DNA of 64,000 nt, from positions 345,389 through 409,388 of the forward strand of contig JAILWG010000001.1 in the NCBI GenBank assembly GCA_025699075.1, given 5' to 3'. Within the stretch, counting starts at the first letter, position 1. Each line of letters opens with the position of its first letter. Below, piece after piece: positions 1 to 9,227 of the stretch. The DNA comes from Candidatus Nitrosopumilus sp. (GTDB lineage: Archaea > Thermoproteota > Nitrososphaeria > Nitrososphaerales > Nitrosopumilaceae). The notes beneath the pieces were generated by a model that saw only the letters and a list, made by a program, of their open reading frames with translations, had not been told where the DNA came from and did no database searches. Both the position numbers and the translations under genes were made by a program.

Positions 1-672
1 CAATAATTTTTGTATTGCCTTTAGTTCAGGCGGAAGTTCAACGTTTATCCATTCAGTATTGGTTTCTTGAGTGTAAGGCTTCACATCTGGACTATCTTCT
101 GTGCGTTCTGCTACACTAGAAATTCGTAATTTAGTTAGAATCTCAGTTGCTTTCTCTTTTTCACTAGGCAAAGTAGCAGTCATTCCAAGTAGTCTAGATG
201 AAGAATCAGCAAACCATTCAGCAATTCCAGAATACGCATAATCACCCGCAGTCCTATGCACTTCATCAAATATGACCAAACTGAATTGTTCTGGAGATAT
301 AATTTTTCGATTCAAATCATTTCTAGCAATTTCAGGTGTTGCACAAACAATACTGTTATTCCAGAGTTTAGTTCTTTTTTGAATTGTATCCTCTCCCGTG
401 ATTAATGAAATATCATCCAAAGTAAGATTATTTTTTAAGAATTCATAATGTTGATTTACCAAAACTCTAGTAGGGGCTAAAAACAGAATACCACCTGTAC
501 CTTTTGACAAATATTCAGAGATCACATGTAATGCGACAGCAGTTTTCCCAAGCCCAGTAGGCAAAACCACAATACAATTCTCCTTAACTGCCTGGTTTGC
601 AAGATTGATTTGATAATCTCGTTTTTCTATAGAATTTTTTTTCACATATTTTTTTTCGATAAATTCAGTCAT
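1..672 (-). CDS. Hef-like superfamily 2 DNA helicase, N-terminal part (cut by window edge)
   Basis: The first 224 codons of a gene that continues beyond the left edge. Reading back from ATG at 672, the product has the motif Q region RDYQ, Walker A PTGLGKT (near residue 40), the APTRVLVNQH motif Ia, a DEVH box in FDEVHRTAGDYAY, and motif III MTATLP. This order and the H-R-(A/T)-x-G-x-YAY signature are those of archaeal Hef/FANCM helicases, which act on stalled replication forks and branched DNA. Whether the C-terminal ERCC4 nuclease part is present cannot be seen. In Thaumarchaeota Hef homologs often lack it. The helicase family call is firm, the Hef assignment likely. Confidence 0.85.
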   Translation of the reverse strand, partial: MTEFIEKKYVKKNSIEKRDYQINLANQAVKENCIVVLPTGLGKTAVALHVISEYLSKGTGGILFLAPTRVLVNQHYEFLKNNLTLDDISLITGEDTIQKRTKLWNNSIVCATPEIARNDLNRKIISPEQFSLVIFDEVHRTAGDYAYSGIAEWFADSSSRLLGMTATLPSEKEKATEILTKLRISSVAERTEDSPDVKPYTQETNTEWINVELPPELKAIQKLL

Positions 673-879
673 CAGATACAGTAAGATTTGCGATTATTGA
701 TTTTATGCTTTCGTATAGTAAAGCATTGACAAACATATCCTATTCATTTTCTTACTAACCAAAATTTGTGCCTAAGAGTATAAATCAAATCATTGAAAAG
801 ACAACAAAAAGAGATTTTTTAATAATCTGTCAGACAAAAGCAGAACAATTTTCAAAAAGAAATCCAAAAATCAACAATG

Positions 880-1023
880 TCAATACATGGTTTTCATTCT
901 TTTTCTTTTTCTAGAATCTTTCTCATTATATGAGGATTTTAATGAATAGTCATAATTAGGATACAAATTCTCAAATCTTTGTTCGACAGTATCTTCACTA
1001 TGATCAGAATTATTATTTGTCAT
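880..1023 (-). CDS. Candidate small hydrophilic protein, 47 aa
   Basis: Hand translation from ATG at 1023 gives 47 residues: acidic and Asn-rich at first (MTNNNSDHSEDTVEQRF), then a PNYDY stretch and a strongly basic tail (KDSRKRKRMK). There is no recognisable family. Its last 35 bases overlap a plus-strand frame (768-914), so at most one of the two is likely to be a gene. Support is limited to an uninterrupted frame with natural-looking composition. Confidence 0.3.
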   Translation of the reverse strand: MTNNNSDHSEDTVEQRFENLYPNYDYSLKSSYNEKDSRKRKRMKTMY

Positions 1024-1125
1024 AAGATTCACCACATACTCAATTTTTTGGCTTTATAGAATTAGGATTGTTTGTGATATAATGAAACAAACATAATGCG
1101 TTAATGTTACAATTGCATTTCATAG

Positions 1126-1215
1126 TTAATCCTCAAAATAATATCCATATTCTGAATCGAGTTCTACATCACTGAAATCAGTGTAATCATCTTGAACTTT
1201 TTGAGAGTATCTCAT
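1126..1215 (-). CDS. Candidate small acidic protein, 29 aa
   Basis: ATG at 1215 opens a 29-residue frame rich in Asp, Glu and Tyr, ending in EYGYYFED. No family is recognised. It resembles the very short acidic peptides often seen in thaumarchaeal intergenic regions, but nothing in the sequence proves translation. Confidence 0.25.
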   Translation of the reverse strand: MRYSQKVQDDYTDFSDVELDSEYGYYFED

Positions 1216-1383
1216 AGCAAATGTGTGTTGTAATTCTAGAATATAAACAAGATGAACGATTTATTCTAAATTTTAATTCAAAATTTAGTCACCATTTTTA
1301 GACGACACACAAAATTCAATCTTGATCGCATATCAAATTTTGATTAACGTGATCCATATATTGAACAGACAGAGAGGATCCAT

Positions 1384-1911
1384 GTGAGTAGTTCTTTTGA
1401 CAGACCAAATTGGGATGAATATTTTATGCTTCAAGCAGAACTTGCCAAACTTCGTTCAAACTGTATGACAAGACAAGTTGGTGCAGTGATTGTTAGAAGC
1501 AATAGACAGTTGGCAACAGGATATAATGGAACTCCTCCAGGAATTAAAAACTGCTTTGAAGGAGGGTGTAAAAGATGTCAACTTCGAATGGAAGGAAAAA
1601 TTGAATCAGGAGCATCACTTGACAGATGTCTATGTAATCATGCAGAAGCTAATGCGATCATGCATTGTGCAATTCTAGGAATAGAGGCAGGAATTAAAGG
1701 AGCAGTTCTTTACACAACATTTGTTCCATGCCTAGAATGTACGAAAATGGCCATCACCATTGGCATTAGAAAATTTGTTTGTCTTGATGCATATCCTGAG
1801 ACAGATTATGATTTGTTAAAAGAGGCAGGAGTAGAAATTGTTAGTCTAGATAAAGAGAGAATTGCAAAATGGGCAAAAGAACTAGTAAGCAAATACGATA
1901 ATTCAGAGTGA
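1384..1911 (+). CDS. Deoxycytidylate (dCMP) deaminase family protein
   Basis: A 175-residue zinc-dependent deaminase of the dCMP/ComEB family, expected to convert dCMP to dUMP for thymidylate synthesis. The catalytic zinc site is visible as HAEAN (H87, E89) and PCLEC (C116, C119). An extra Cys-rich insert (residues 56-84, with CxxC pairs) is typical of dCMP deaminases. GTG at 1384 is chosen as start because a gagagg ribosome binding site lies 5-10 bp upstream; an overlapping ATG at 1382 is out of frame. The gene ends 4 bp before the DNA polymerase gene, so a nucleotide supply gene and a replicative polymerase appear to share a transcript. Confidence 0.9.
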   Translation: MSSSFDRPNWDEYFMLQAELAKLRSNCMTRQVGAVIVRSNRQLATGYNGTPPGIKNCFEGGCKRCQLRMEGKIESGASLDRCLCNHAEANAIMHCAILGIEAGIKGAVLYTTFVPCLECTKMAITIGIRKFVCLDAYPETDYDLLKEAGVEIVSLDKERIAKWAKELVSKYDNSE

Positions 1912-1915
1912 TAAA

Positions 1916-4480
1916 ATGCAAGTGAATTTGCCAGATACTAAAAAGATTGAATCTATGCCAGCATCAATGCTAGTATCTGCAACATATGACATCAATTCAA
2001 AATCGGCAGTTTTAAAATTCTACGAACCAGAATCTAAAAAATTATTTTTATGGAAAGATGAAACGAATCACAAGCCATATTGTTATTCAAGACTAGCACC
2101 AGATGAATTAGATTTTTTACAAGAAAGAGATGACATTTTAGAGATTAAAACAGTTCAAAGATATGATTTAATGCAAGACAAAAAAATTGACTTGTCAAAA
2201 ATTACTGTGGCAGATCCTCTTGCAATAGGAGGAACTGCAGGAGACAAAAGCATTAGAAATGTAATTGAGACATGGGAATCAGATATCAAATATTATGAAA
2301 ATTATTTGTACGACCGACAATTAATTGTTGGAAGATATTATGAAATTGAAAATGGCAAATTAAATGAAAAATCAACAGAGCTTGAAATTCCAGATGAAAT
2401 CAAGCTTGCACTAAAGAGTTTGCTTTGGGACAAAGTAGACAGTGAAAGTATGGTAGATGCAGATGAATTTAAAAAATACATTTCAGAATGGGCAGATTTA
2501 CTAAACCAACCAATTCCAAAAATCAAAAGACTGAGTGTAGATATAGAAGTAGAAGCAGAGATTGGACGCATTCCAGATCCAAAACTTGCAGAAAAAAAAG
2601 TCACTGCAATCGGATTAAAGGGCTCAGACGGATTTGATCAGATTTTTGTACTTAAAACAGAAGGAACTGAGGAGGGGACCAATGAATTAGATCAAAGCAT
2701 CAAAATCACATTTTATGAATTAGACAAAGAAAAAGAAATGATTCAAGATGCATTTCAAATAATGAAAACATTCCCATTTGTTCTCACATATAACGGGGAT
2801 GAATTTGATTTACCATATCTTTACAACAGAGCAGAAAGATTAGGCATCAAAAACTCAGAGAATCCACTCTACATGATGAGGGATTCTGCAACACTAAGAG
2901 AAGGGGTTCATCTTGATTTGTACAAAGTTCTTTCAAATCGTTCATTTCAAATCTATGCATTCAGCCAAAAATATACAGATTTTTCTCTAAATAGTGTTTC
3001 AAAAGCACTTTTGGGCAAAGAAAAGATAGACTACGGATTAGACTTTGACCAATTGTCATTGTATCAAACAGCAAATTATTGTTACAATGATGCATTGTTA
3101 ACATACGAACTAACCAGTTTTAACAAAGATTTGATGATGGATCTGCTTGTAATCATTTCAAGAATTGGCAGAATGCCAATTGATGACATTGCAAGAATGG
3201 GAGTATCGCAATGGATTAGAAGTTTATTGTACTTTGAGCATAGACGACGAAACTGTTTGATTCCAAAACGAGAAGAACTACAAAGAAGATCAGAAGGAGT
3301 TATGTCAGACGCAGTCATCAAAGATAAAAAATATCGCGGAGGCTTGGTTGTTGAACCAAAAGAAGGAATTCATTTTGATGTAGTTGTTATGGATTTTGCT
3401 AGTCTGTATCCAAGCATCATCAAAGTCAGAAACTTATCATATGAAACTGTAAGATGTTCACATGAAGAATGTAAAAAAAATACAATACCTGGAACAAACC
3501 ATTGGGCATGCACAAAGAAAAACGGTCTGACATCAATGATTATTGGATCACTAAGAGATTTAAGAGTAAATTACTACAAGAGTTTATCAAAAAAAGAGAC
3601 GTTGACAGATGATCAAAGACAACAATATACAGTAGTCAGTCAAGCACTTAAAGTAATTCTAAATGCCAGTTATGGAGTAATGGGTGCTGAAATATTTCCA
3701 CTTTACTTCCTGCCAGTAGCAGAAGCAACTACAGCCATTGGGAGATATACAATTTTAGAGACAATCAAAAAATGTGAGCAAGCAGGAATCGAGGTTCTAT
3801 ATGGTGACACAGATTCATTATTTATTAAAAATCCAACAAAAGAGCAAATTCAGATTGTAATAGAGCAAGCAAAAAAAGAGCACGGAGTAGACTTAGAGAT
3901 AGATAAAACATACAGATATTGTGTACTTAGTAACAGAAAGAAGAATTATCTCGGAGTAACAAAAGAAGGCAAAGTTGACGTCAAAGGATTAACAGGGAAA
4001 AAATCACATACACCTGCATTCATCAAGAATTTATTTTATGAATTAATCGATGTCTTATCCAGAGTCCAGACAATGGAAGACTTTGTAAAAGCAAAACAAG
4101 ACATTACAGAAAAGATTGCAACATGTGGCAAGAAAGTAGAGGCAAAAGAAATCCCACTGGAAGATTTAACATTCAATGTAATGCTAAGCAAGGCACCGTC
4201 TGAATATGTGAAAACAATTCCTCAACACATTAGAGCAGCCAAGCAATTAGAATCCATTAGGGAAATAAAAAAAGGAGACAAAATTTCATTTATCAAAATC
4301 CTAAACAAACCAGGCGTTAAACCAGTTGAATTGGCAAAGAAAGAAGAGATTGATTCTAAAAAATATATGGAATTTATGGAATCGACATTAGAGCAAATTA
4401 CATCCTCAATGGATTTAGATTTTGATACAATGTTAGGGAAACCAAAACAAACAGGATTAGATGAATTCTTTTGGAGCTAG
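1916..4480 (+). CDS. polB: Family B DNA polymerase
   Basis: An 854-residue replicative DNA polymerase with proofreading. Exonuclease motifs are present: Exo I DIEVEAE (D209, E211), Exo II YNGDEFDLP (292-300) and Exo III YCYND (388-392). Polymerase motifs A (DFASLYPS, 493-500), B (KVILNASYG, 579-587) and C (YGDTDS, 629-634) all keep their catalytic residues. Between A and B a C/H cluster (514-532) suggests a metal-binding insertion. The C-terminus carries QTGLDEFF, a PIP box for binding the PCNA sliding clamp. The length is normal for archaeal PolB. It lies directly downstream of the dCMP deaminase gene. Confidence 0.95.
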   Translation: MQVNLPDTKKIESMPASMLVSATYDINSKSAVLKFYEPESKKLFLWKDETNHKPYCYSRLAPDELDFLQERDDILEIKTVQRYDLMQDKKIDLSKITVADPLAIGGTAGDKSIRNVIETWESDIKYYENYLYDRQLIVGRYYEIENGKLNEKSTELEIPDEIKLALKSLLWDKVDSESMVDADEFKKYISEWADLLNQPIPKIKRLSVDIEVEAEIGRIPDPKLAEKKVTAIGLKGSDGFDQIFVLKTEGTEEGTNELDQSIKITFYELDKEKEMIQDAFQIMKTFPFVLTYNGDEFDLPYLYNRAERLGIKNSENPLYMMRDSATLREGVHLDLYKVLSNRSFQIYAFSQKYTDFSLNSVSKALLGKEKIDYGLDFDQLSLYQTANYCYNDALLTYELTSFNKDLMMDLLVIISRIGRMPIDDIARMGVSQWIRSLLYFEHRRRNCLIPKREELQRRSEGVMSDAVIKDKKYRGGLVVEPKEGIHFDVVVMDFASLYPSIIKVRNLSYETVRCSHEECKKNTIPGTNHWACTKKNGLTSMIIGSLRDLRVNYYKSLSKKETLTDDQRQQYTVVSQALKVILNASYGVMGAEIFPLYFLPVAEATTAIGRYTILETIKKCEQAGIEVLYGDTDSLFIKNPTKEQIQIVIEQAKKEHGVDLEIDKTYRYCVLSNRKKNYLGVTKEGKVDVKGLTGKKSHTPAFIKNLFYELIDVLSRVQTMEDFVKAKQDITEKIATCGKKVEAKEIPLEDLTFNVMLSKAPSEYVKTIPQHIRAAKQLESIREIKKGDKISFIKILNKPGVKPVELAKKEEIDSKKYMEFMESTLEQITSSMDLDFDTMLGKPKQTGLDEFFWS

Positions 4481-4488
4481 AATAGAAA

Positions 4489-4773
4489 ATGGAAGTTGAT
4501 GGAACACTTCTAACATTATTAGGAATTGCAGCTGGAATTTTAATTTTGATGGGATGGGTTGAGCAAATCTACAAAGGATACAAGACAAAAAGACTCAAAG
4601 ATGTTTCAAAATTTTTAATGATTTTCATTGCAGTAGGTTCAATATTATGGCTAATTTATGGTGTTATTGTAGAGGATGTATTCATAATCGGAACAAACAT
4701 GTCAGGATTAATCTTAATGATTGTAGTCTTAGGAATGAAGAAAAAATATGACATCCAAGCAAAAACACCATAA
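4489..4773 (+). CDS. SemiSWEET/PQ-loop family small membrane transporter
   Basis: A 94-residue protein with three predicted membrane helices (about 7-23, 41-60, 66-84), the layout of half-SWEET (SemiSWEET/MtN3) proteins, which dimerise to carry sugars or other small solutes. The PQ-loop-like segment is GWVEQIYKGYKTKRLKDVS, where the usual Pro-Gln is replaced by Glu-Gln. It starts 8 bp after the polymerase stop and precedes the triosephosphate isomerase gene. The substrate cannot be told from sequence. Confidence 0.75.
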   Translation: MEVDGTLLTLLGIAAGILILMGWVEQIYKGYKTKRLKDVSKFLMIFIAVGSILWLIYGVIVEDVFIIGTNMSGLILMIVVLGMKKKYDIQAKTP

Positions 4774-4811
4774 TCAAGGAATAAATACAATATAAGAAAT
4801 TTCAAAAGAAG

Positions 4812-5468
4812 ATGTTTGTAATCAATTGTAAAAACTATGAGGAAATTGCAGGATACAAAATAATCAAATTTGTAAAGACTGCAGAAAGAATTTCTAAAAA
4901 ATATAAAATAAGAATTGCGATATCACCACCACAACATCTCATCGGTTTAGTTTCAAATAGTTCAATTCCAATTCTAGCTCAGCACATTGATGACTCTAAA
5001 GTTGGAAGTACAACAGGATTTATCATTCCAGAACTATTAAAAAAATCAAAAGTAAAAGGATCATTAATCAATCACAGTGAACACAGAATTTCTAGCAAAG
5101 AGATTGAAAAATTGATCACGAAATTAAAAGAATTAAAAATGATTTCAATATTATGTGTAAAAGATGTTGCAGAGGTTAAAAAATATTCAAAACTGAATCC
5201 AGACTATATTGCAATAGAACCTCCAGAATTGATTGGATCTGGTAAAGCAGTATCTAAGGAAAAACCAGAATTGATCACAAAAGCAGCAGAAGCTGTAAAG
5301 AATGCAAAAAACAGTACAAAACTACTTTGTGGGGCAGGAATTGTTTCAGGAGAAGATGTTTCAAAAGCCATAGAATTAGGATCGAGTGGAATTCTAGTTG
5401 CAAGTGGAATAATCAAAGCAAAAGACTGGAATAAAATTATGGCAGATTTTGCCAAGTCAATGGTTTAA
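4812..5468 (+). CDS. tpiA: Triosephosphate isomerase, archaeal type
   Basis: A 218-residue isomerase interconverting dihydroxyacetone phosphate and glyceraldehyde 3-phosphate in gluconeogenesis/glycolysis. Catalytic residues are visible: N5 and K7 in VINCKNY, H88 in NHSEHR and E136 in AIEPPELIGSG. The phosphate-binding end reads CGAGI...GILVASGI. At about 220 residues it matches the short archaeal form rather than the 250-residue bacterial one. It is followed by pyruvate phosphate dikinase on the same strand, consistent with a gluconeogenic grouping. Confidence 0.95.
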   Translation: MFVINCKNYEEIAGYKIIKFVKTAERISKKYKIRIAISPPQHLIGLVSNSSIPILAQHIDDSKVGSTTGFIIPELLKKSKVKGSLINHSEHRISSKEIEKLITKLKELKMISILCVKDVAEVKKYSKLNPDYIAIEPPELIGSGKAVSKEKPELITKAAEAVKNAKNSTKLLCGAGIVSGEDVSKAIELGSSGILVASGIIKAKDWNKIMADFAKSMV

Positions 5469-5501
5469 TACCCCCTTTCTAGGATTGGTTAATCGTAAAA
5501 A

Positions 5502-8171
5502 ATGAAACAAGTTTATTTTTATGACGAAGGAGACGGCAAAAATAAGCAGCTTCTAGGAGGAAAAGGGGCAGGTCTATGTGAAATGACCAGATTGAAGCTG
5601 CCAGTACCTCCAGGATTTACAATTACTACAGAGGTTTGTAACAAATATTATGAAAATAACAAAAAATTGCCAAAAACACTCATGGCAGAAGTAAAAAAGA
5701 ACATTGCAAAAATAGAGAAAAAAACAGGTAAAAAATGGAATTCAAAATCAAACCCATTACTAGTATCAGTTAGATCAGGGGCTGCAATATCAATGCCAGG
5801 CATGATGGATACAATTCTAAATTTAGGACTAAATGATGAAACTGTAATCGGACTAGCTGAAAAAAGCAGTAATCCAAGATTTGCATGGGATTCTTACAGA
5901 AGATTTGTACAATTATTTGGAAAAGTGGTATTTGGGGTTAACGATAAGAAATTCGACGAGGTTTTAGAAGCAGCAAAGAAAAAACAAAATGTTGAAGGAG
6001 ATAGTGATTTGAATGAAGAATCACTAAAAGAAATTGTCTCACAATACAAGCAAATTTGTGAAAAACACACAGGTAAAAAATTCCCATCAGATCCAACTGA
6101 ACAAGTAGAACTTGCAATCAAAGCAGTGTTTGGAAGCTGGATGGGTGAAAGGGCAATTGTGTATAGAGAGAAAAACAACATCACTAAAGATATTGCAAAT
6201 GGAACTGCAGTCAATATTGTATCCATGGCATTTGGAAACATGGGAGATGATTGCGCCACAGGAGTTGTATTTACAAGAAACCCAGGAGATGGAACACGTA
6301 AAATTTACGGCGAGTACTTGATTAACGCTCAAGGTGAAGACGTAGTGGCAGGGGTCAGAACAGGAAAGCAGGTAGATGAAATGAAAAAAGACTTGCCAGA
6401 ATCATACAAACAATTAGCTAAAACATGTGAAAGATTAGAAAGACATTACAAAGAACCACAAGACATTGAATTTACAATTGAGCAAGGAAAATTCTACTTG
6501 TTGCAAACAAGAAATGCAAAGATGAATGCGGTAGGAATGGTAAAGACATCAATTGACATGGTAAAAGAAAGACTAATTGATAAAAACAGAGCAATTACAA
6601 GGTTACAAGCAGAACAGCTTGAACAATTATTACACAAAAGAATTGATCCTAATGAAATCAAAAATTATACTTTACTAGCAAAAGGTATTGCGGCATCTCC
6701 AGGAGCAGCAAGTGGGATTGCAGTATTGGATGTTAAAAGGGCAACTGCAATGGGTCAAAACGGTGCCAAAGTCATTTTAATTAGAGAAGAAACAAAACCA
6801 GAAGACGTTCCAGCATTCTTTGAATCAGTGGGAATTTTAACCAGTAGAGGAGGCAAGACATCTCATGCAGCAGTAGTTGCTAGAGGGATGGGCAAGCCAT
6901 GTATTGTAGGATGCTCAAATCTGAAAATTGACCTAGACAATAAACAATGCAGTGTAGATGGGAAAGTAGTTCGCGAAGGAGATTCAATTACAATTGACGG
7001 AAGTTCAGGAGCAGTATACATTGGAGATATTCCAACAATAGAACCCAAAGTAAATGCAGACTTTAAACAGATTCTAGAGTGGGCACAAAAAGCAAAGAAA
7101 ATTGGAATCAGAGCAAATGCAGACACGCCAGAAGGAGCAAAGCTTGCAAGAGAATTTGGAGGTCAAGGAATCGGATTGTGTAGAACAGAAAGAATGTTCA
7201 ATGGGAGTGACAGAATTAATCTATTTGTAGACATGATCATGGCTGAGAACATTGAAGAGCGAAGCAGAATTCTGAAAAAATTAGGAGAGTTACAAAAGAG
7301 TGACTTTATGGAAATTCTCAAAGCCATGGAAGGATACGAGGTAACAATAAGACTACTAGATCCTCCGCTACATGAATTTCTTCCAAATCCCGAAGAATTG
7401 GCAGAGAAGATTCACAAATTAGAATTAAAGAATGCAACAAACGAAATTGCTGAAGCAAAAATCGTATTAAAGAGAGCAAGAGAACTTGCTGAAGTTAATC
7501 CAATGATGGGTCATAGAGGAGTCAGAGTAGGAATTACATATCCTGAAATATACGAAATGCAAATTCGTGCAGTTTTTGAAGCACTGGTAGAATTAACAAA
7601 GAAAAAAGTCAAAGCACACCCCCAAATTATGATTCCACAAATAAGTAGCATTGCAGAATTGAATCACATTAAGAAAATTTATGATTCCATCAAGAAAGAG
7701 ACAGAATCAAAACATAAAATGAAATTAAAAATTAATTTTGGAACTATGATTGAAGTTGTAAGAGCCGCATTGACTGCAAACGAACTTGCAACTACAGCAG
7801 AATTCTTTAGTTTTGGAACAAATGATCTTACACAAGGAACATTTAGTTTCAGCAGAGAAGACGTAGAAGGTAAATTCCTTCCAGAATACATGGAAAAAGA
7901 ACTACTTGAAAGAAATCCATTCCAATCTATCGATGTCAACGGGGTGGGTAGTTTGATAAAAATGGGGATTGCCGCAGGACGAAAACTTAGACCAAATATG
8001 GAAATTGGAATATGTGGAGAACATGGTGGAGATCCCAACTCGATTAAATTCTGTCACGGCGCAGGTCTCAGTTATGTCAGCGCATCGCCACATAGAATTC
8101 CTATTGCAATTGTTGCAGCAGCACAAGCAGCAATCGAGCAGCCACAAAAAGCAAAATCAAAGAAAAAATAA
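5502..8171 (+). CDS. ppdK: Pyruvate, phosphate dikinase
   Basis: An 889-residue enzyme interconverting pyruvate, ATP and Pi with phosphoenolpyruvate, AMP and PPi. In an autotrophic thaumarchaeon it would mainly make PEP for gluconeogenesis. Domains in order are the nucleotide-binding domain with LLGGKGAGL at the start, the swivelling phosphohistidine domain with TSRGGKTSHAAVVARG (catalytic His near residue 454), and the PEP/pyruvate TIM barrel ending in GICGEHGGDP with the conserved catalytic Cys and the following ASPHRIPIA. The length equals the family norm. The C-terminus is a short Lys-rich tail. Confidence 0.95.
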   Translation: MKQVYFYDEGDGKNKQLLGGKGAGLCEMTRLKLPVPPGFTITTEVCNKYYENNKKLPKTLMAEVKKNIAKIEKKTGKKWNSKSNPLLVSVRSGAAISMPGMMDTILNLGLNDETVIGLAEKSSNPRFAWDSYRRFVQLFGKVVFGVNDKKFDEVLEAAKKKQNVEGDSDLNEESLKEIVSQYKQICEKHTGKKFPSDPTEQVELAIKAVFGSWMGERAIVYREKNNITKDIANGTAVNIVSMAFGNMGDDCATGVVFTRNPGDGTRKIYGEYLINAQGEDVVAGVRTGKQVDEMKKDLPESYKQLAKTCERLERHYKEPQDIEFTIEQGKFYLLQTRNAKMNAVGMVKTSIDMVKERLIDKNRAITRLQAEQLEQLLHKRIDPNEIKNYTLLAKGIAASPGAASGIAVLDVKRATAMGQNGAKVILIREETKPEDVPAFFESVGILTSRGGKTSHAAVVARGMGKPCIVGCSNLKIDLDNKQCSVDGKVVREGDSITIDGSSGAVYIGDIPTIEPKVNADFKQILEWAQKAKKIGIRANADTPEGAKLAREFGGQGIGLCRTERMFNGSDRINLFVDMIMAENIEERSRILKKLGELQKSDFMEILKAMEGYEVTIRLLDPPLHEFLPNPEELAEKIHKLELKNATNEIAEAKIVLKRARELAEVNPMMGHRGVRVGITYPEIYEMQIRAVFEALVELTKKKVKAHPQIMIPQISSIAELNHIKKIYDSIKKETESKHKMKLKINFGTMIEVVRAALTANELATTAEFFSFGTNDLTQGTFSFSREDVEGKFLPEYMEKELLERNPFQSIDVNGVGSLIKMGIAAGRKLRPNMEIGICGEHGGDPNSIKFCHGAGLSYVSASPHRIPIAIVAAAQAAIEQPQKAKSKKK

Positions 8172-8199
8172 ATAATTCTCAAACTAAATTCATATCATA

Positions 8200-8376
8200 A
8201 TGACAAAAAGTATCAAATGTTCAGACGCAGGTAAAACATGTGGATGGTCAGCAACTGCACAAACAGAAGAAGAACTTATGAACATGGTGACTGAGCACGT
8301 TAAAGAAGAGCATAAAGAGATCGAACTTAATTCAGGATCAATTGCTAGTATTAAATCACTTATCAAAGACATCTAA
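8200..8376 (+). CDS. DUF1059 family small protein
   Basis: A 58-residue protein translated by hand from ATG at 8200. It shows the DUF1059 pattern: CSDAGKTCGWSA at the N-terminus (two Cys about seven apart), then a T-x-E-E-L-M-x-x-V-x-x-H-x-x-x-x-H helix. The Cys and His residues suggest metal binding, but the role of this family is unknown. It follows ppdK by 28 bp on the same strand. Confidence 0.8.
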   Translation: MTKSIKCSDAGKTCGWSATAQTEEELMNMVTEHVKEEHKEIELNSGSIASIKSLIKDI

Positions 8377-8436
8377 ATCTCAAATTTTTCATATTTGTAA
8401 TATCAAAGTTGGAAATTACAACTTTGCTAATATGCC

Positions 8437-8611
8437 ATGAAAGCAACTGTGAAATGTGGGATTTACAAAGACCTGTCCAGTGTGTAATGAAAATTATTTT
8501 TCGCTTGTGACATACATGTCACATATCAAAAATGTTCACAGCAAAGAGTCTCCAGAAGTGTTTGTAAAAGAATCAGGGGAATTGAAATGGAGATTAAGAA
8601 ATGATGATTAA
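8437..8611 (+). pseudogene. C2H2-type zinc finger small protein, frameshifted
   Basis: ATG at 8437 reads MKATVKCG and then runs out of frame. Removing one G from the GGG at 8458-8460 joins it to a second frame that continues FTKTCPVCNENYFSLVTYM and ends at 8611. The joined 57-residue product has a clean C-x2-C-x12-H-x4-H zinc finger and an end of KWRLRNDD. As it stands the second part could only begin at GTG 8456. A one-base homopolymer indel (real mutation or sequencing error) is the simplest reading. The stop overlaps the start of the next gene (8601), as in intact thaumarchaeal operons. Confidence 0.6.
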
Positions 8612-9227
8612 TATTTCAAAAACACCAGAAACCAAATTTTTAAATCATTCAAAATCATCACAAAAAGGATTGTTACCTAGAATTGATTCAATAAAACAAA
8701 TTAGACAAAAGATAGGCATCACTCAAAAAAAACTTGCCGCGATGACAGGAGTAAGTACATCAATGATAAATCAAATTGAATCAGGTCGTAGTCAACCAAG
8801 CTACGATACAGCTAAAAAGATTTTTGAGAGCCTAGCAAAGCTAGAAGGAGAATCATCATCTCACACGGCAGGAGATTTTTGTAGTAGAGACATTGTAAAA
8901 TTAAAACCAACAAACACACTTCACGATGCAATTAAAAAAATGCACGAACTTTCAATTAGTCAAATTCCTGTTTTTGAGAATTCAGATGTAGTAGGAGTTG
9001 TATCAGAGGATGGAATTGTAAAACATTTGGCAGATTTGGGGGAAGCAGAACTAAAAAAAGCAAAATTGGCAGATACCATGGATTCAGTTCCACCAATAGT
9101 GGATTTCGATACACCTGCAAATGTTCTAGTTCCACTGATAAGATATTCTAAATGCATTCTAGTTTCAAAAAAATCAAAAATTATCGGAATAATCACAGCT
9201 TCTGATACTTTGAAAATGATGGAATGA
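8601..9227 (+). CDS. XRE-family HTH regulator with two CBS domains
   Basis: A 208-residue predicted transcription regulator. Residues 31-79 form a Cro/C1 helix-turn-helix (IRQKIGITQKKLAAMTGVS...INQIESGRSQPS). Residues 90-207 form a CBS pair, a module that usually binds adenine nucleotides or SAM, so DNA binding may respond to energy state. ATG at 8601 overlaps the preceding zinc-finger frame by 11 bp; the weakly conserved first 28 residues leave room for a later start. Archaeal XRE-CBS proteins are common, but the target of this one is unknown. Confidence 0.85.
   Translation: MMINISKTPETKFLNHSKSSQKGLLPRIDSIKQIRQKIGITQKKLAAMTGVSTSMINQIESGRSQPSYDTAKKIFESLAKLEGESSSHTAGDFCSRDIVKLKPTNTLHDAIKKMHELSISQIPVFENSDVVGVVSEDGIVKHLADLGEAELKKAKLADTMDSVPPIVDFDTPANVLVPLIRYSKCILVSKKSKIIGIITASDTLKMME

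Larger units (their letters stand above)
673..1383. other. Long intergenic region with small candidate ORFs only
   Basis: This 711-bp stretch between the helicase and the dCMP deaminase gene holds no long ORF, tRNA or rRNA that I can recognise. Three short frames are open: a GTG-started 48-residue frame on plus (768-914), a 47-residue frame on minus (880-1023) that overlaps its end, and a 29-residue acidic frame on minus (1126-1215). The two overlapping ones cannot easily both be real. A purine-rich ribosome binding site (gagagg) lies just before the deaminase start at 1384. Confidence 0.5.

Noticed and set aside
768..914. Plus-strand 48-codon GTG frame in the first intergenic region
   Set aside because: Ends in a run of five Phe codons, no ribosome binding site, and overlaps a minus-strand frame; not enough support for a separate CDS entry.
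5894..6332. Several open frames antisense to ppdK and other long genes
   Set aside because: They mirror the codon bias of the real gene, lack ribosome binding sites and show low-complexity hydrophobic translations.
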